DNA of 54,975 nucleotides, taken from Patulibacter medicamentivorans (GTDB taxonomy: Bacteria > Actinomycetota > Thermoleophilia > Solirubrobacterales > Solirubrobacteraceae). Positions 15,865-24,814 of this stretch are shown here, piece after piece. Under the pieces are notes generated by a model that did no database searches, was not told the DNA's origin, and was given only the letters and a program-made list of their open reading frames with translations. The stretch covers positions 1 through 54,975 of the forward strand of contig NZ_AGUD01000192.1 of NCBI RefSeq assembly GCF_000240225.1, in the 5' to 3' direction. The position numbers and the translations under genes were made by a program. Position 1 is the first letter of the stretch; each line of letters opens with the position of its first letter.

Positions 15865-16739
15865 TGGCTACAGCCACGGGTACCAATGCCGGAGCGACCG
15901 TCGAGCGCGGTCAGCTCCCGGGCGGCCTGACGCGGCCACCCGCGCCACCGAAGGGGCTGCCCGCCCCGCTCGGTTGGATCGAGCAGCTGACGGGGATGAC
16001 CCTCCTGACCCTGCAGACGATGCGGGCCGCGGTCTCGCCGCCGTACAACTGGGGCGGCGAGTTCATCGAGCAGTGCTGGCTGGTGACCAAGCGGGCGTTC
16101 ATCCCGCTGATGTTCTGCACGCTGGTCTTCTCCTACGGCGCGCCTGGCGTCACCGGCGGCAGCATCCTCGCGACGCTCGCCACCACCGACCGGCTCGGGG
16201 CGTTCGCCGTCATGGCCTCGGTCCGCGAGCTGGCGACCTGGATCAACGGGATGGTGATCGCGGGCGTCGCCGGGACCGCGATCTGCGCCGACCTCGGCGC
16301 CCGCAAGGTCCGCGACGAGCTCGACGCGCTGGCCGTGCTCGGGACCGACCTGATCAAGACGCTGATCGTCCCGCGGTTCTTCGCGCTCGGGCTGATGACG
16401 GTCGTCTTCAACTACTGGAACACCGCGATCAGCCTGGTCGGGCAGCTGATCGCGAACATGACCGTCTGGCAGGAGTCGGCGGCCGGGTACCTGTCGACCT
16501 TCTCGTCGAACTTCACGATCGCCGAGGTCGCCTTCAACACCCTGAAGGTCCTGACGTTCGGCTTCATCATCGCCGTCGTCTGCTGCTACAAGGGCATGAA
16601 CGCCAAGGGCGGCGCGGCCGGGGTCGGGCGCGCGGTCAACCAGGCCGTCGTCGTCTCGTTCTGCGCGGTCTACGTCTACAACTACCTCCTGAACTCGCTG
16701 CTCCTCGGCGCGTTCCCGGAGACGTCCACGCTTCGCTGA
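15864..16739 (+). CDS. yrbE: MCE-associated permease, YrbE/MlaE family (first subunit)
   Basis: The 291-residue integral membrane protein has the MlaE/YrbE fold: hydrophobic helices around FIPLMFCTLVFSYGA and the conserved loop ELATWINGMVIAGVAGTA, ICADLGARKVRDELDALAVL. The latter is the EExDAL-type coupling region that contacts the ATPase. KGMNAKGGAAGVGRAVNQAVV completes the signature. With the next gene it forms the inner-membrane permease dimer of an MCE lipid importer. ATG 15864 overlaps the stop of a 7-codon frame. First of eight or nine co-directional genes. No ATPase gene is in the operon; the likely ATPase is at 47702. Confidence 0.93.
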   Translation: MATATGTNAGATVERGQLPGGLTRPPAPPKGLPAPLGWIEQLTGMTLLTLQTMRAAVSPPYNWGGEFIEQCWLVTKRAFIPLMFCTLVFSYGAPGVTGGSILATLATTDRLGAFAVMASVRELATWINGMVIAGVAGTAICADLGARKVRDELDALAVLGTDLIKTLIVPRFFALGLMTVVFNYWNTAISLVGQLIANMTVWQESAAGYLSTFSSNFTIAEVAFNTLKVLTFGFIIAVVCCYKGMNAKGGAAGVGRAVNQAVVVSFCAVYVYNYLLNSLLLGAFPETSTLR

Positions 16740-16754
16740 GGCCGGGAGAGCACC

Positions 16755-17624
16755 GTGGAAGCTGGAGTCCAACCCTCCCCGTACGAGCCGCGTCGCCGGC
16801 GCCCGACCCGCCCCTCGGGCCTGGAGCGCTTCGCGAACGGCTTCGTCGACCCCGTCCGCAACATCCTGGTCGAGGCCGGCCAGATCGCCGCCTTCGGGTT
16901 CCGGGCGATCATCGAGCTGCCCGGCGTGCTGCGCTACAGCGCCGAGATGCTGCGCCAGGTCGCGCTGCTGATCACCGGCTCCGCGCTGGTGCTGTGGGCG
17001 ATGCAGTTCACCTTCGGGCTGACCTGCGGCAACGAGTCGGTCTACGTCCTGCGCGGCTACGGCGCGTCGAGCTACGCCGGCGTCTTCAGCGCGCTCTGCC
17101 CGATCCGCGAGGCGACGCCGTTCATGTTCGCCTACATGGTCGGGGCCAAGATCGGCTGCGGCTACGTAGCCGAGATCGGCTCGATGCGGATCAACGAGGA
17201 GATCGACGCGATGGAGTCGCTCGGCCTCAACCCGATGCGGTACCTGATCGGGACGCGGCTGCTGGCGAACATCCTCGTCTCGCTGCCGATCTTCGTCGTC
17301 GGGCTGGTGCTCTTCTACGTCGGCGAGGTCTTCGTGATCCTGTTCCAGATCGGCGAGATCTCCCGCGGTGCGTGGGAGTCGGTCCACTGGGCCTTCACCG
17401 ACGGACCGTCGATCATCTTCAGCTACCTGAAGACGCTGGTGATGTGGATCGCGATCGTGATCGCGTCCATGTACTACGGCTACACCGCTCGCGGCGGACC
17501 CGTCGGGGTGGGGGAGGCGACGGCCAGATCGATGGTCGTCGCGTTGATGCTGACGATGGTCCTGAACGAGGGCTTCACGTTCTTCTTCTGGGGCGTCGAT
17601 CCCAAGCTCCCGGTCGGTGGGTGA
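16755..17624 (+). CDS. yrbE: MCE-associated permease, YrbE/MlaE family (second subunit)
   Basis: The 289-residue MlaE-family protein has GAKIGCGYVAEIGSMRINEE and IDAMESLGLNPMRYLIG, the expected ATPase-coupling segment. Hydrophobic helices and YYGYTARGGPVGVGEATARS follow near the C-terminus. The N-terminal 25 residues are Arg/Pro-rich and cytosolic. GTG 16755 follows GGGAGAG by about 5 nt. It lies 15 bp after the first YrbE and 6 bp before the first MCE gene. It differs from the first subunit as usual for actinobacterial YrbE A/B pairs, which are thought to heterodimerise. Confidence 0.93.
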   Translation: MEAGVQPSPYEPRRRRPTRPSGLERFANGFVDPVRNILVEAGQIAAFGFRAIIELPGVLRYSAEMLRQVALLITGSALVLWAMQFTFGLTCGNESVYVLRGYGASSYAGVFSALCPIREATPFMFAYMVGAKIGCGYVAEIGSMRINEEIDAMESLGLNPMRYLIGTRLLANILVSLPIFVVGLVLFYVGEVFVILFQIGEISRGAWESVHWAFTDGPSIIFSYLKTLVMWIAIVIASMYYGYTARGGPVGVGEATARSMVVALMLTMVLNEGFTFFFWGVDPKLPVGG

Positions 17625-17630
17625 GGCCGG

Positions 17631-19133
17631 ATGCCACAGGAACAGAGCGTTCCGCGGACGCCCCTGCGCCGACTCGGGCCCAGCAGCGGTCCGCAGCCGC
17701 CGCGCAGGCGCGGTCCCAACCCGGTCGTCGGCGGCGTTCGCTGGCTCGTCGGCCACCCGTGGTCGATCGTCGGCGCCGCCTTCGTCGTCTGGTTCGCCTT
17801 CTGGGTGATCGGAACCCGCGAGCAGAAGCACCACGTCAAGGCGGCCTTCTCGTCGGCCTTCAACATCACGCCGGGGCTCGACGTCCAAGTCGACGGCCTC
17901 GATGTCGGCAAGGTCGGCAAGGTCGAGTACCAGGACGGTCGCGCGATCGTCGAGATCGGCGTCAACGACGACGACTACTGGCCGCTGCCGCAGGGCACCA
18001 CCGTCAAGACCCGCTACGGCACGACGATCGGCTCCGGCACCCGCCGGCTCGACCTGCACCTGGGACCCAAGGGCGCGCCGGCGATCCCGGACGGCGGGAT
18101 CATCGCGGCCAAGGACACGCGGCCGGCGGTCGACGTCGATCAGGTCCTCAACACGCTCAACGACGACACCCGCGGCAAGGTCAAGAGCCTTCAGGGCAAC
18201 GTCGACAGCGCGGTCTCCGGGACCGAGCGCGACGCCAACCGCGGGCTCGCCGCGACTGGCCGCGGGATCCGCGACATCGATGGCTTCCTGGCCGACCTCG
18301 GCAGCGACAGCGCGGCCCTCCGCGGGCTCGTCGCCAACACCGATCGCCTGACCCGCACGCTCGCCTCGCGGGCACCGCAGGTCAGCGATCTGGTGACCGT
18401 CGGCGCCCGGACCTTCGAGGCGTTCGGATCGCGCTCGCGCGAGATCCAGCAGACGCTCGACGGCGTGCCCGGCGCGATGGCCGAGGCCCGCACCACGCTG
18501 GCCCGGGTCGACGGCAGCGTCGGCACCCTGACCGGCCTGGTCGGCGACCTCGAGCCCGGCGCCAAGCGGCTGAAGCCGCTGGCCCGCGCCGCGACGCCGG
18601 CGCTGCGACAGCTCTACGACATCGTGCCGACGGCGCTCTCGACCGTCCGCACCACGACCCGGGTCGCGCCGGCGCTGAACAGCCTGCTGACCGACGGCTC
18701 GCCGTTCGTCACCAAGGCCGAGCGGATCCTGCGCGAGGCCAAGCCGATGATCGCCTGCATCCGTCCGTACACCCCTGAGGCGGCCGGGGCGGTCGTCGGG
18801 CTCGGCGGTTGGCTGCAGTCGTACCAGCTGAAGGACAAGCAGGCCCCGATCGAGACCCAGCTGCTCGACCAGCCGATGCCGTACCGCGGACGCGAGGAGA
18901 ACGGCAAGATCCGGCTCCACGGCATCCGCGCGCGGATCAACGCCAGCACGGCCACGCTGCACGCCTGGCCCCCGATCGTCACCACCGAGCTGTTCACCAA
19001 GATCGGGCTCAAGCAGTACGCCTACCCGCGCCCGCCGGGGCTGATCCGCGGCGAGCCGTGGTTCCAGCCCCAGTGCGGGGTCGGGCCCGAGTCGCTCGAC
19101 CCGAGCAAGGATCCTGAGGAGCGCGACCGATGA
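17631..19133 (+). CDS. MCE family protein, first of six (MceA position)
   Basis: The 500-residue protein has a Pro/Arg-rich cytosolic N-terminus, one membrane helix at about residues 43-61 and an MCE domain (KAAFSSAFNITPGLDVQVDG, then VGKVGKVEYQDG and LPQGTTVKTRYGTTIGSGT). A long alpha-helical region with repeated small-residue heptads follows (about 170-400). Such helices assemble with the other MCE proteins into a needle- or tube-like channel for lipid transport across the envelope. ATG 17631 follows the YrbE stop by 6 bp; its stop overlaps the next start (ATGA). Cargo is unknown. Confidence 0.92.
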   Translation: MPQEQSVPRTPLRRLGPSSGPQPPRRRGPNPVVGGVRWLVGHPWSIVGAAFVVWFAFWVIGTREQKHHVKAAFSSAFNITPGLDVQVDGLDVGKVGKVEYQDGRAIVEIGVNDDDYWPLPQGTTVKTRYGTTIGSGTRRLDLHLGPKGAPAIPDGGIIAAKDTRPAVDVDQVLNTLNDDTRGKVKSLQGNVDSAVSGTERDANRGLAATGRGIRDIDGFLADLGSDSAALRGLVANTDRLTRTLASRAPQVSDLVTVGARTFEAFGSRSREIQQTLDGVPGAMAEARTTLARVDGSVGTLTGLVGDLEPGAKRLKPLARAATPALRQLYDIVPTALSTVRTTTRVAPALNSLLTDGSPFVTKAERILREAKPMIACIRPYTPEAAGAVVGLGGWLQSYQLKDKQAPIETQLLDQPMPYRGREENGKIRLHGIRARINASTATLHAWPPIVTTELFTKIGLKQYAYPRPPGLIRGEPWFQPQCGVGPESLDPSKDPEERDR

Positions 19134-20614
19134 CCCCGCGACGGATCGTCGTCGGGCTGCTGGCCGCCGCCGTCCTGGTGACGGGGTGGATCCTGCTGTC
19201 CGGCGGCGACGACGCCTACCGCGTCGACGTGGAGCTGCCGAACGCCGGGGGGCTGCGCAAGCACTCCTCGGTCAAGATCGCCGGGGTTCCCGGCGGGACG
19301 GTGGCCGACCTGGAGATCACCGATCGCGACACCGCGATCGCCAAGCTCGACCTGAAGTCGAACTCCGCCCCGATCGGGCGCGGCGCGTCGGTCAAGATCC
19401 GCCCGACCGACCTGCTCGGCGAGCGCTACGTCGCGCTCGACGTCGGCGACCGCCGCCGTCCGCTGCCGTCCGGCTCCCGGATCCCGCTGGCCAAGGCCTC
19501 GCTGCCGGTCGAGCTGGACGACGTCCTGAACACGTTCGACGAGGACACGCGGACCCGCGTCAAGATCCTGGTCAACGAGTTCGGCGTCGCGCTCGGCTCG
19601 CGGGGGAAGGACCTGGCCAAGCTGCTCGACGCGATGCCGCCGTCGCTCGACGACGCGCGCAAGCTCGTCTCCGAGGTCGTGGCCGAGAACCGGTCGCTCG
19701 GCGCCCTGATCGAGCGCGGCGACCGGATCACCGCGTCGATCGACCCGAAGAAGGACGACCTCGCGAAGCTGATCGACCAGGCCGACCGGACGCTGAAGGA
19801 GGTCGCCGACCGTCGCCAGTCGCTGGGGCGCGCTCTCGACAGCGCTCCGGCCGGCCTCGCCGAGCTGCGGCGGACGCTCGCCCAGCTGCGGACGACCTCG
19901 ACCAGCCTGCGGCCCGCCGCGGCCGACCTGCAGCGCAGCGCCCAGCCGCTGCGCGGCACGCTCGCCGCGCTGCCCGGGTTCGAGGACGCGGCCCGCGACA
20001 GCCTGAAGGCCGCCAACGAGGCGGCGCCGCAGCTGCGCAAGCTCGGCGATCAGGCGACCGCACCGCTGCAGCGCCTGCGCCCGACCCTGGCGCAGCTGCG
20101 TCAGGTCTCCGACCTGGCCACCCCGACCCTCGACGAGCTCGACCGACGGGCCTTCGAGGACATCCTCTGGTTCGTCCAGAACTGGTCGCTGGGGCTGAAG
20201 AACCGCGACGGCCTCGGACACTTCATCGGCGCCAAGGTCTCCGTCGGCACGCAGACGATCCGCTCGGTGGTCGACAGCCTGCTGGGCGGCGGCACCGAGC
20301 ACGGCCAGCCGCCGGACCCGGCCGATCCGCCGGATCCCGACCTCGCTGCCGACGCGGCCGGGGCGACGGCCGCGGCCCGCGCCGCGACGCCGCGCAAGCC
20401 GTTGCTGCGGTCGGTGCTCGACGCCGCGAGCGGAGTCGGACGCCGGGTCGGCGGTCACGGGCGCGGCGTCGATGCCCGGCGGACCGCTGCCGAGCGCGCG
20501 GCCCGTCGCGCCGAGCGCCGTCGCGCCGCCGCTCGTGCCCGGGCGACCTCGGCGGCGACGGCTCCGAAGCGGGCCGCGACCCGCGGGCTCCTCAACACCT
20601 GGGTGGGACGATGA
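19130..20614 (+). CDS. MCE family protein, second of six, with basic C-terminal tail
   Basis: The 494-residue protein has a membrane helix at about residues 5-23, an MCE domain (YRVDVELPNAGGLRKHSSVK, then IAGVPGGTVADLEIT) and a helical region to about residue 370. Unlike its neighbours it ends in roughly 100 residues that are Pro/Asp-rich and then Arg/Ala-rich (for example RRTAAERAARRAERRRAAAR). Such a basic low-complexity tail on the outer end could contact cell-wall polymer or acidic lipids; that is inference. ATGA overlaps join it to both neighbours. Confidence 0.9.
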   Translation: MTPRRIVVGLLAAAVLVTGWILLSGGDDAYRVDVELPNAGGLRKHSSVKIAGVPGGTVADLEITDRDTAIAKLDLKSNSAPIGRGASVKIRPTDLLGERYVALDVGDRRRPLPSGSRIPLAKASLPVELDDVLNTFDEDTRTRVKILVNEFGVALGSRGKDLAKLLDAMPPSLDDARKLVSEVVAENRSLGALIERGDRITASIDPKKDDLAKLIDQADRTLKEVADRRQSLGRALDSAPAGLAELRRTLAQLRTTSTSLRPAAADLQRSAQPLRGTLAALPGFEDAARDSLKAANEAAPQLRKLGDQATAPLQRLRPTLAQLRQVSDLATPTLDELDRRAFEDILWFVQNWSLGLKNRDGLGHFIGAKVSVGTQTIRSVVDSLLGGGTEHGQPPDPADPPDPDLAADAAGATAAARAATPRKPLLRSVLDAASGVGRRVGGHGRGVDARRTAAERAARRAERRRAAARARATSAATAPKRAATRGLLNTWVGR

Positions 20615-21978
20615 GACGGATTGGACGTCGCGCGGCCGGTCGCCGCACCAGCAGGTTCTCGGTCCTGGCGATCGGGCTGGCGGCGATCGCCGTGCTGTCG
20701 CTGATGGCATGGGTCGGCTACCGCGCCGCCGACACCGTCCCCGGGCGCGAGTACTACAACCTCAAGGCCGAGTTCGACGGCGCGGACAACCTCGCCAACC
20801 ACTACGAGGTCCGGATCGGCGGGCTCCGCGCCGGTCAGATCCTTCGGCCGCGCGTCAAGGACGGCAAGGCGCTCGTCGACCTGCGACTCGACAAGAAGTT
20901 CGCGCCGCTGCGCTCGGACACCCAGCTGCGGATCCGCCTGCGCAGCGCCGTCGGCGTCCGCTACCTGGAGATGATCCCGGGGACCAAGGGTCGCCCGTTG
21001 CCCGAGGGCGCGACGATCCCGGCGGCCAACGCCCGGATCCCGGTCGCGCTCGACGACGTGCTCGGCACGCTCGACCCGCGGACCCGCGAGCGGACCCGCA
21101 CGTTGCTGAACGAGCTCGGCGCGGGCGCGGGCGGCGCGGGCGACCAGGTCAACCTGGCACTGAAGGAGTTGCCGCCGTTCCTGCGCGACGTCCAGACGCT
21201 GGCCGAGCCGCTCGTCGCCGAGCCGGGGATCACCGGCCGCTTCGTCCGCTCGACCGCCAGCGCCGCGGCCGGCTTCGACGCCGTCCGCGACACGATGGCC
21301 GCCGGCTTCGAGCCGGAGCGGGCGGCCCTGAAGCCGTTCGCCGACAACGCCGACGCGCTCGGCGAGACGCTCGACGAGGCGACCCCGACGCTGAACCAGC
21401 TGCAGGCGCAGCTGCCGCAGGTCGAGCGGCTGGTGGCGGCCGTCGACGGGCTCGCCCGCGATGGACGCCCGGCGCTGCGGGTCGCGCCGGCCGCGCTGCG
21501 CCAGACGACCGCGTTGATGCGCGGCTCGCGGCCCGCCCTGCGACAGGCGCGCGAGACGCTCGACAAGGCTCGCGACGCGGTCGACCCGACCGTCGGCCTG
21601 CTGACCGACCTGGTCCCGCAGGCGCCGCGGATCGAGCGGGCGCTCGGCGACATCACGCCGACGCTGCGCTCGGTCGCCCCACGCGCCTGCGAGCTCAGCA
21701 ACGCGATGACCGGCTGGAGCGAGTTCATGAAGTGGGGCAACACGACCAGCAACTTCATCCGCTTCCAGGTCACCTTCAACCCGGGCGACATCCTCGGCGG
21801 CGCGACCGCGACGCGGCAGGGCCCGGACGGCAAGCCGCTGCTTTCCCAGTTCGTGCACACCAACCCCTACCCCGGACCGTGCGTCAACGGCGAGGGCGAG
21901 GCCGGCAAGCAGATGCCCCGGGTGGAGGAATCGATGAAGGGCCTCACCTACTCCAAGAGCTTCCAGGCGATCCGATGA
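20611..21978 (+). CDS. MCE family protein, third of six
   Basis: The 455-residue protein has an Arg-rich N-terminus, a membrane helix at about residues 16-36 and an MCE domain (YYNLKAEFDGADNLANHYEV, then RIGGLRAGQILRP and LRIRLRSAVGVRYLEMIPG). A long helical segment follows, then a C-terminal region with two Cys (SVAPRACELSNAMTGW and NPYPGPCVNGEG) that may form a disulfide outside the membrane. The ATG at 20611 overlaps the previous stop; its own stop overlaps the next start. Third wall of the putative hexameric MCE channel. Confidence 0.92.
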   Translation: MRRIGRRAAGRRTSRFSVLAIGLAAIAVLSLMAWVGYRAADTVPGREYYNLKAEFDGADNLANHYEVRIGGLRAGQILRPRVKDGKALVDLRLDKKFAPLRSDTQLRIRLRSAVGVRYLEMIPGTKGRPLPEGATIPAANARIPVALDDVLGTLDPRTRERTRTLLNELGAGAGGAGDQVNLALKELPPFLRDVQTLAEPLVAEPGITGRFVRSTASAAAGFDAVRDTMAAGFEPERAALKPFADNADALGETLDEATPTLNQLQAQLPQVERLVAAVDGLARDGRPALRVAPAALRQTTALMRGSRPALRQARETLDKARDAVDPTVGLLTDLVPQAPRIERALGDITPTLRSVAPRACELSNAMTGWSEFMKWGNTTSNFIRFQVTFNPGDILGGATATRQGPDGKPLLSQFVHTNPYPGPCVNGEGEAGKQMPRVEESMKGLTYSKSFQAIR

Positions 21979-23474
21979 GCCGTCGCACGCGCAAGGGCGG
22001 TCGCCGCCGGTTCGAGATCCAGCCCGGCCAGCACCGCCCCAAGAACGCCCGCAACGGCCTGATCTTCGTCGTCCTCGCCGGCCTCTTCCTGTTCGTGATC
22101 TACACGAAGCCGGGAATCCCGTTCCTGGACGGCGGCGGCACCGAGATCGCCGCCGACATCGACAACGGCGCCAACATCCGGCCGGGCTACACCCCGGTCC
22201 GCGTCCAGGGCGTCGAGGTCGGCCAGGTCACCAGCGTCGGGCGCGCCGCGTCCGGCAAGGGCGTCCGGATCGCGATGAAGATCGACGACGGCAAGGGCGT
22301 CAGCGTCCGCCGCGACGCGACCCTGACCCTGCGCTGGCGGACGCTGCTGGGCCGCAACCTGTACGTCGACCTGAAGCCGGGCTCGCCGAGCGCCCCGCCG
22401 CTCGGCGACGACACGATCGCCCTCGCGAGGACATCGACCCAGACCGAGCTCGACGAGGCGATCGAGCCGCTCGACGACCACGGCCGCCAGGCGGTCAAGA
22501 CGATCGTCAACGAGTTCGACAAGGGCTTCGCGTCGCCCGACGGCTACCGCCGGACGGTCCGGGCGCTGCGCCCGGCGATGCGCTCGCTCGGCCCCGGCCT
22601 GCGGGCGCTGCGCGGGACCCAGCCCGGAGACCTGCCGCGGATGATCCGGGCCACCAGCCGCACGGTCGGCGCGGTCGCACGCGACGAGGTCGCGCTCGGC
22701 GAGCTGATCAACAGCGGCCGCGTCGCGCTTGGCGTCACGGCGGCCCGCCAGGCGGACCTGCGCGGGCTGCTCAGCGCCGCGCCCGGGGCGCTGGCCGAGA
22801 CGCGGCGGACGATGGTCCGGTTGCGCTCGACGCTCGACGTCCTCGACCCGCTGGCCCGCGACCTGCGGCCGGGGGTGCGCAAGCTGGAGGGCTCGGCCCG
22901 CGATGCCCAGACGGTCCTGACCGCGGCGACCCCGCTGCTGAAGGACGCCCGCCCGACGCTGCGGGCACTGCAGCCTGCGGTCCAGGACCTGACCAAGCTG
23001 ACGACCTCGGGCAACGCCTTCATCGACGCGCTCGACCCGACCCTCGACCGGCTGATCTACCCGATCCTGCCGTGGGCCCGCCAGCGCGACATCGAGTCGA
23101 AGCGCAAGAACTACGAGGTGATCGGGCCGGCCCTCTCGTCGGCGGCGGGCGTCACGGCACTCGGTGACCGCAACGGCCCGGTCGCCAACTTCGAGGCGGG
23201 CGTCGGGGAGGGCCTGCCGGGTCTCTCGCCCTGCAAGACCTTCCTCACCAACGAGTACGTCGCGCCGGACGAGAAGCTCAACTGCGAGCTGGCGGCGCGC
23301 CTGATCCAGGGCCTCCTGACCGGCACCCCGCCGGACAAGGTCGAGCTGCGCGGCGGGACGGTGCCCGAGAAGAAGCTGCGGGCGATCATGGACGACAAGG
23401 CGAAGCTGCGGTCGCTGGTGCGCAAGGCCGCGCCGGGGCTGGCCGGCACGACCACGAAGGAGCGGGGCCGATGA
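21975..23474 (+). CDS. MCE family protein, fourth of six
   Basis: The 499-residue protein has a basic N-terminus, a membrane helix at about residues 28-43 and an MCE domain (TEIAADIDNGANIRPGYTPV, then RVQGVEVGQVTSVGR and LRWRTLLGRNLYVDLKPGS). The helical region reaches about residue 350. The C-terminal portion has a Cys pair region (LSPCKTFLTNEYV and KLNCELAARLIQG). ATGA overlaps at both ends. The length is at the upper end of the set. Confidence 0.92.
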   Translation: MSRRTRKGGRRRFEIQPGQHRPKNARNGLIFVVLAGLFLFVIYTKPGIPFLDGGGTEIAADIDNGANIRPGYTPVRVQGVEVGQVTSVGRAASGKGVRIAMKIDDGKGVSVRRDATLTLRWRTLLGRNLYVDLKPGSPSAPPLGDDTIALARTSTQTELDEAIEPLDDHGRQAVKTIVNEFDKGFASPDGYRRTVRALRPAMRSLGPGLRALRGTQPGDLPRMIRATSRTVGAVARDEVALGELINSGRVALGVTAARQADLRGLLSAAPGALAETRRTMVRLRSTLDVLDPLARDLRPGVRKLEGSARDAQTVLTAATPLLKDARPTLRALQPAVQDLTKLTTSGNAFIDALDPTLDRLIYPILPWARQRDIESKRKNYEVIGPALSSAAGVTALGDRNGPVANFEAGVGEGLPGLSPCKTFLTNEYVAPDEKLNCELAARLIQGLLTGTPPDKVELRGGTVPEKKLRAIMDDKAKLRSLVRKAAPGLAGTTTKERGR

Positions 23475-24814
23475 GCGACAAGGTCGGACTCGATCGGCTC
23501 AAGCTCGAGCTCCGCCGCGCGACGGTCCCGGGCCTGCTGTTCCTGGGGCTCTGCGTGGCCGGGCTGTTCACGGCGGTCAACATCGTCCGCAACCTGGCCG
23601 GCGACAAGCCGTGGGTCGACTACGTCCAGTACAAGGTCGCCTTCGACAACGTCGAGGGCGTGGTCCCCGGACGCCACGAGCTGCGGATCGCCGGGGTCAA
23701 GGCCGGCAGCATCGCCGATTCGCGGCTGGAGCACGGCCATCCGGTCCTGGTCCTGAAGGTCGAGAAGAAGTACGCGCCGCTGCACACCAACGCCAAGGTC
23801 GTGATCCGGCCGGTGACCGCGCTGGAGGACATGTACGTCGACATCGTCAGCCGCGGGACCAAGAGCGCCCCCGTCCTGCAGGCCAGCGCGACCCTGCCGG
23901 CCACCCGCACCAAGTCGATGGTCGAGGTCGGCCGGGTCCTGAACGTGCTCGACGAGGACACGCGGCCGCGGCTGGCGACGCTGCTGACCCAGCTGGCCCG
24001 GGGCACCGACGATCGGGGCGAGCGGATGCGCCAGGCGTTCGCGCAGCTCGGGCCGTTCCTCGAGGTCGCGACCCAGCTCGGCGACACGCTCAACGGCCGC
24101 CGCGCGAGCCTCGCCCGCCTGGTCCACAACTTCGGCAACGTGACCGAGGTCCTCGCGACGCGCGACCGGCAGCTCGCCGGCTTCGTCGACCAGGGCAGCA
24201 AGACGCTCGCGACGCTGGCCCAGCACGACCGGTCGCTGTCGGCGACGATCGGCCAGCTGCCCGGCACCCTCGGCGAGCTGCGCACGACCTTCGCCAACGT
24301 CCGCCGGACCGAGACGACGCTCGACTCCGCGCTGCGGTCGCTGCGCCCCGTCGCCAAGGCGCTGCCGTCGGGGCTCGACAGCCTGAGCGCGTTCTCGAAG
24401 GACGCGACCCCGGCGATCCGCTCGCTGCGACCGGCGATGCGGAGCCTGGTGCCGTTGGCGCAGGAGCTGCCCAACACGGCGGCGACCGGCGAGCGAGCGC
24501 TCGCTCCGCTGGCGAAGCAGGCCAAGCAGCTCGACCACGGGACGACGCTGCTGCAGCCGTGCCTGCCGCTGGTCAGCACGTTCCTGAACCGGCTCAACTC
24601 GCTGCTCAAGTTCGGCGATGGAGGCTATGTCCCCGACGCCCGGGCCTCGGTGATCGTGGACTTCCACACGCCGCTCGAGCTGCTCAAGGACCCGGACTGG
24701 CGAATCGCGCCGCCGTGCTTCAAGGACCCGGAGGCCGCGTACCGGGCCAACGGGCCGCAGACCAAGCGGCTGCCGTCGCGCGACGACGCGGAGAGCAAGG
24801 AGAGCGCCCGATGA
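23471..24814 (+). CDS. MCE family protein, fifth of six
   Basis: The 447-residue protein has a membrane helix at about residues 19-37 and an MCE domain (YKVAFDNVEGVVPGRHELRI, then AGVKAGSIADSRLEHG and IRPVTALEDMYVDIVSRGT). A helical region is followed by a C-terminal part with LLQPCLPLVSTFLNRL. In mycobacterial operons the fifth MCE protein is often a lipoprotein. Here the Cys in FLGLCVAGL is not in a good lipobox, so lipidation is doubtful. ATGA overlaps at both ends. Confidence 0.92.
   Translation: MSDKVGLDRLKLELRRATVPGLLFLGLCVAGLFTAVNIVRNLAGDKPWVDYVQYKVAFDNVEGVVPGRHELRIAGVKAGSIADSRLEHGHPVLVLKVEKKYAPLHTNAKVVIRPVTALEDMYVDIVSRGTKSAPVLQASATLPATRTKSMVEVGRVLNVLDEDTRPRLATLLTQLARGTDDRGERMRQAFAQLGPFLEVATQLGDTLNGRRASLARLVHNFGNVTEVLATRDRQLAGFVDQGSKTLATLAQHDRSLSATIGQLPGTLGELRTTFANVRRTETTLDSALRSLRPVAKALPSGLDSLSAFSKDATPAIRSLRPAMRSLVPLAQELPNTAATGERALAPLAKQAKQLDHGTTLLQPCLPLVSTFLNRLNSLLKFGDGGYVPDARASVIVDFHTPLELLKDPDWRIAPPCFKDPEAAYRANGPQTKRLPSRDDAESKESAR

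Noticed and set aside
15552-18962. Minus-strand frame of 1136 residues opposite the MCE operon
   Set aside because: Low-complexity Arg/Asp/Val-rich translation with no motifs, lying antisense to well-supported YrbE and MCE genes; a GC-rich shadow.
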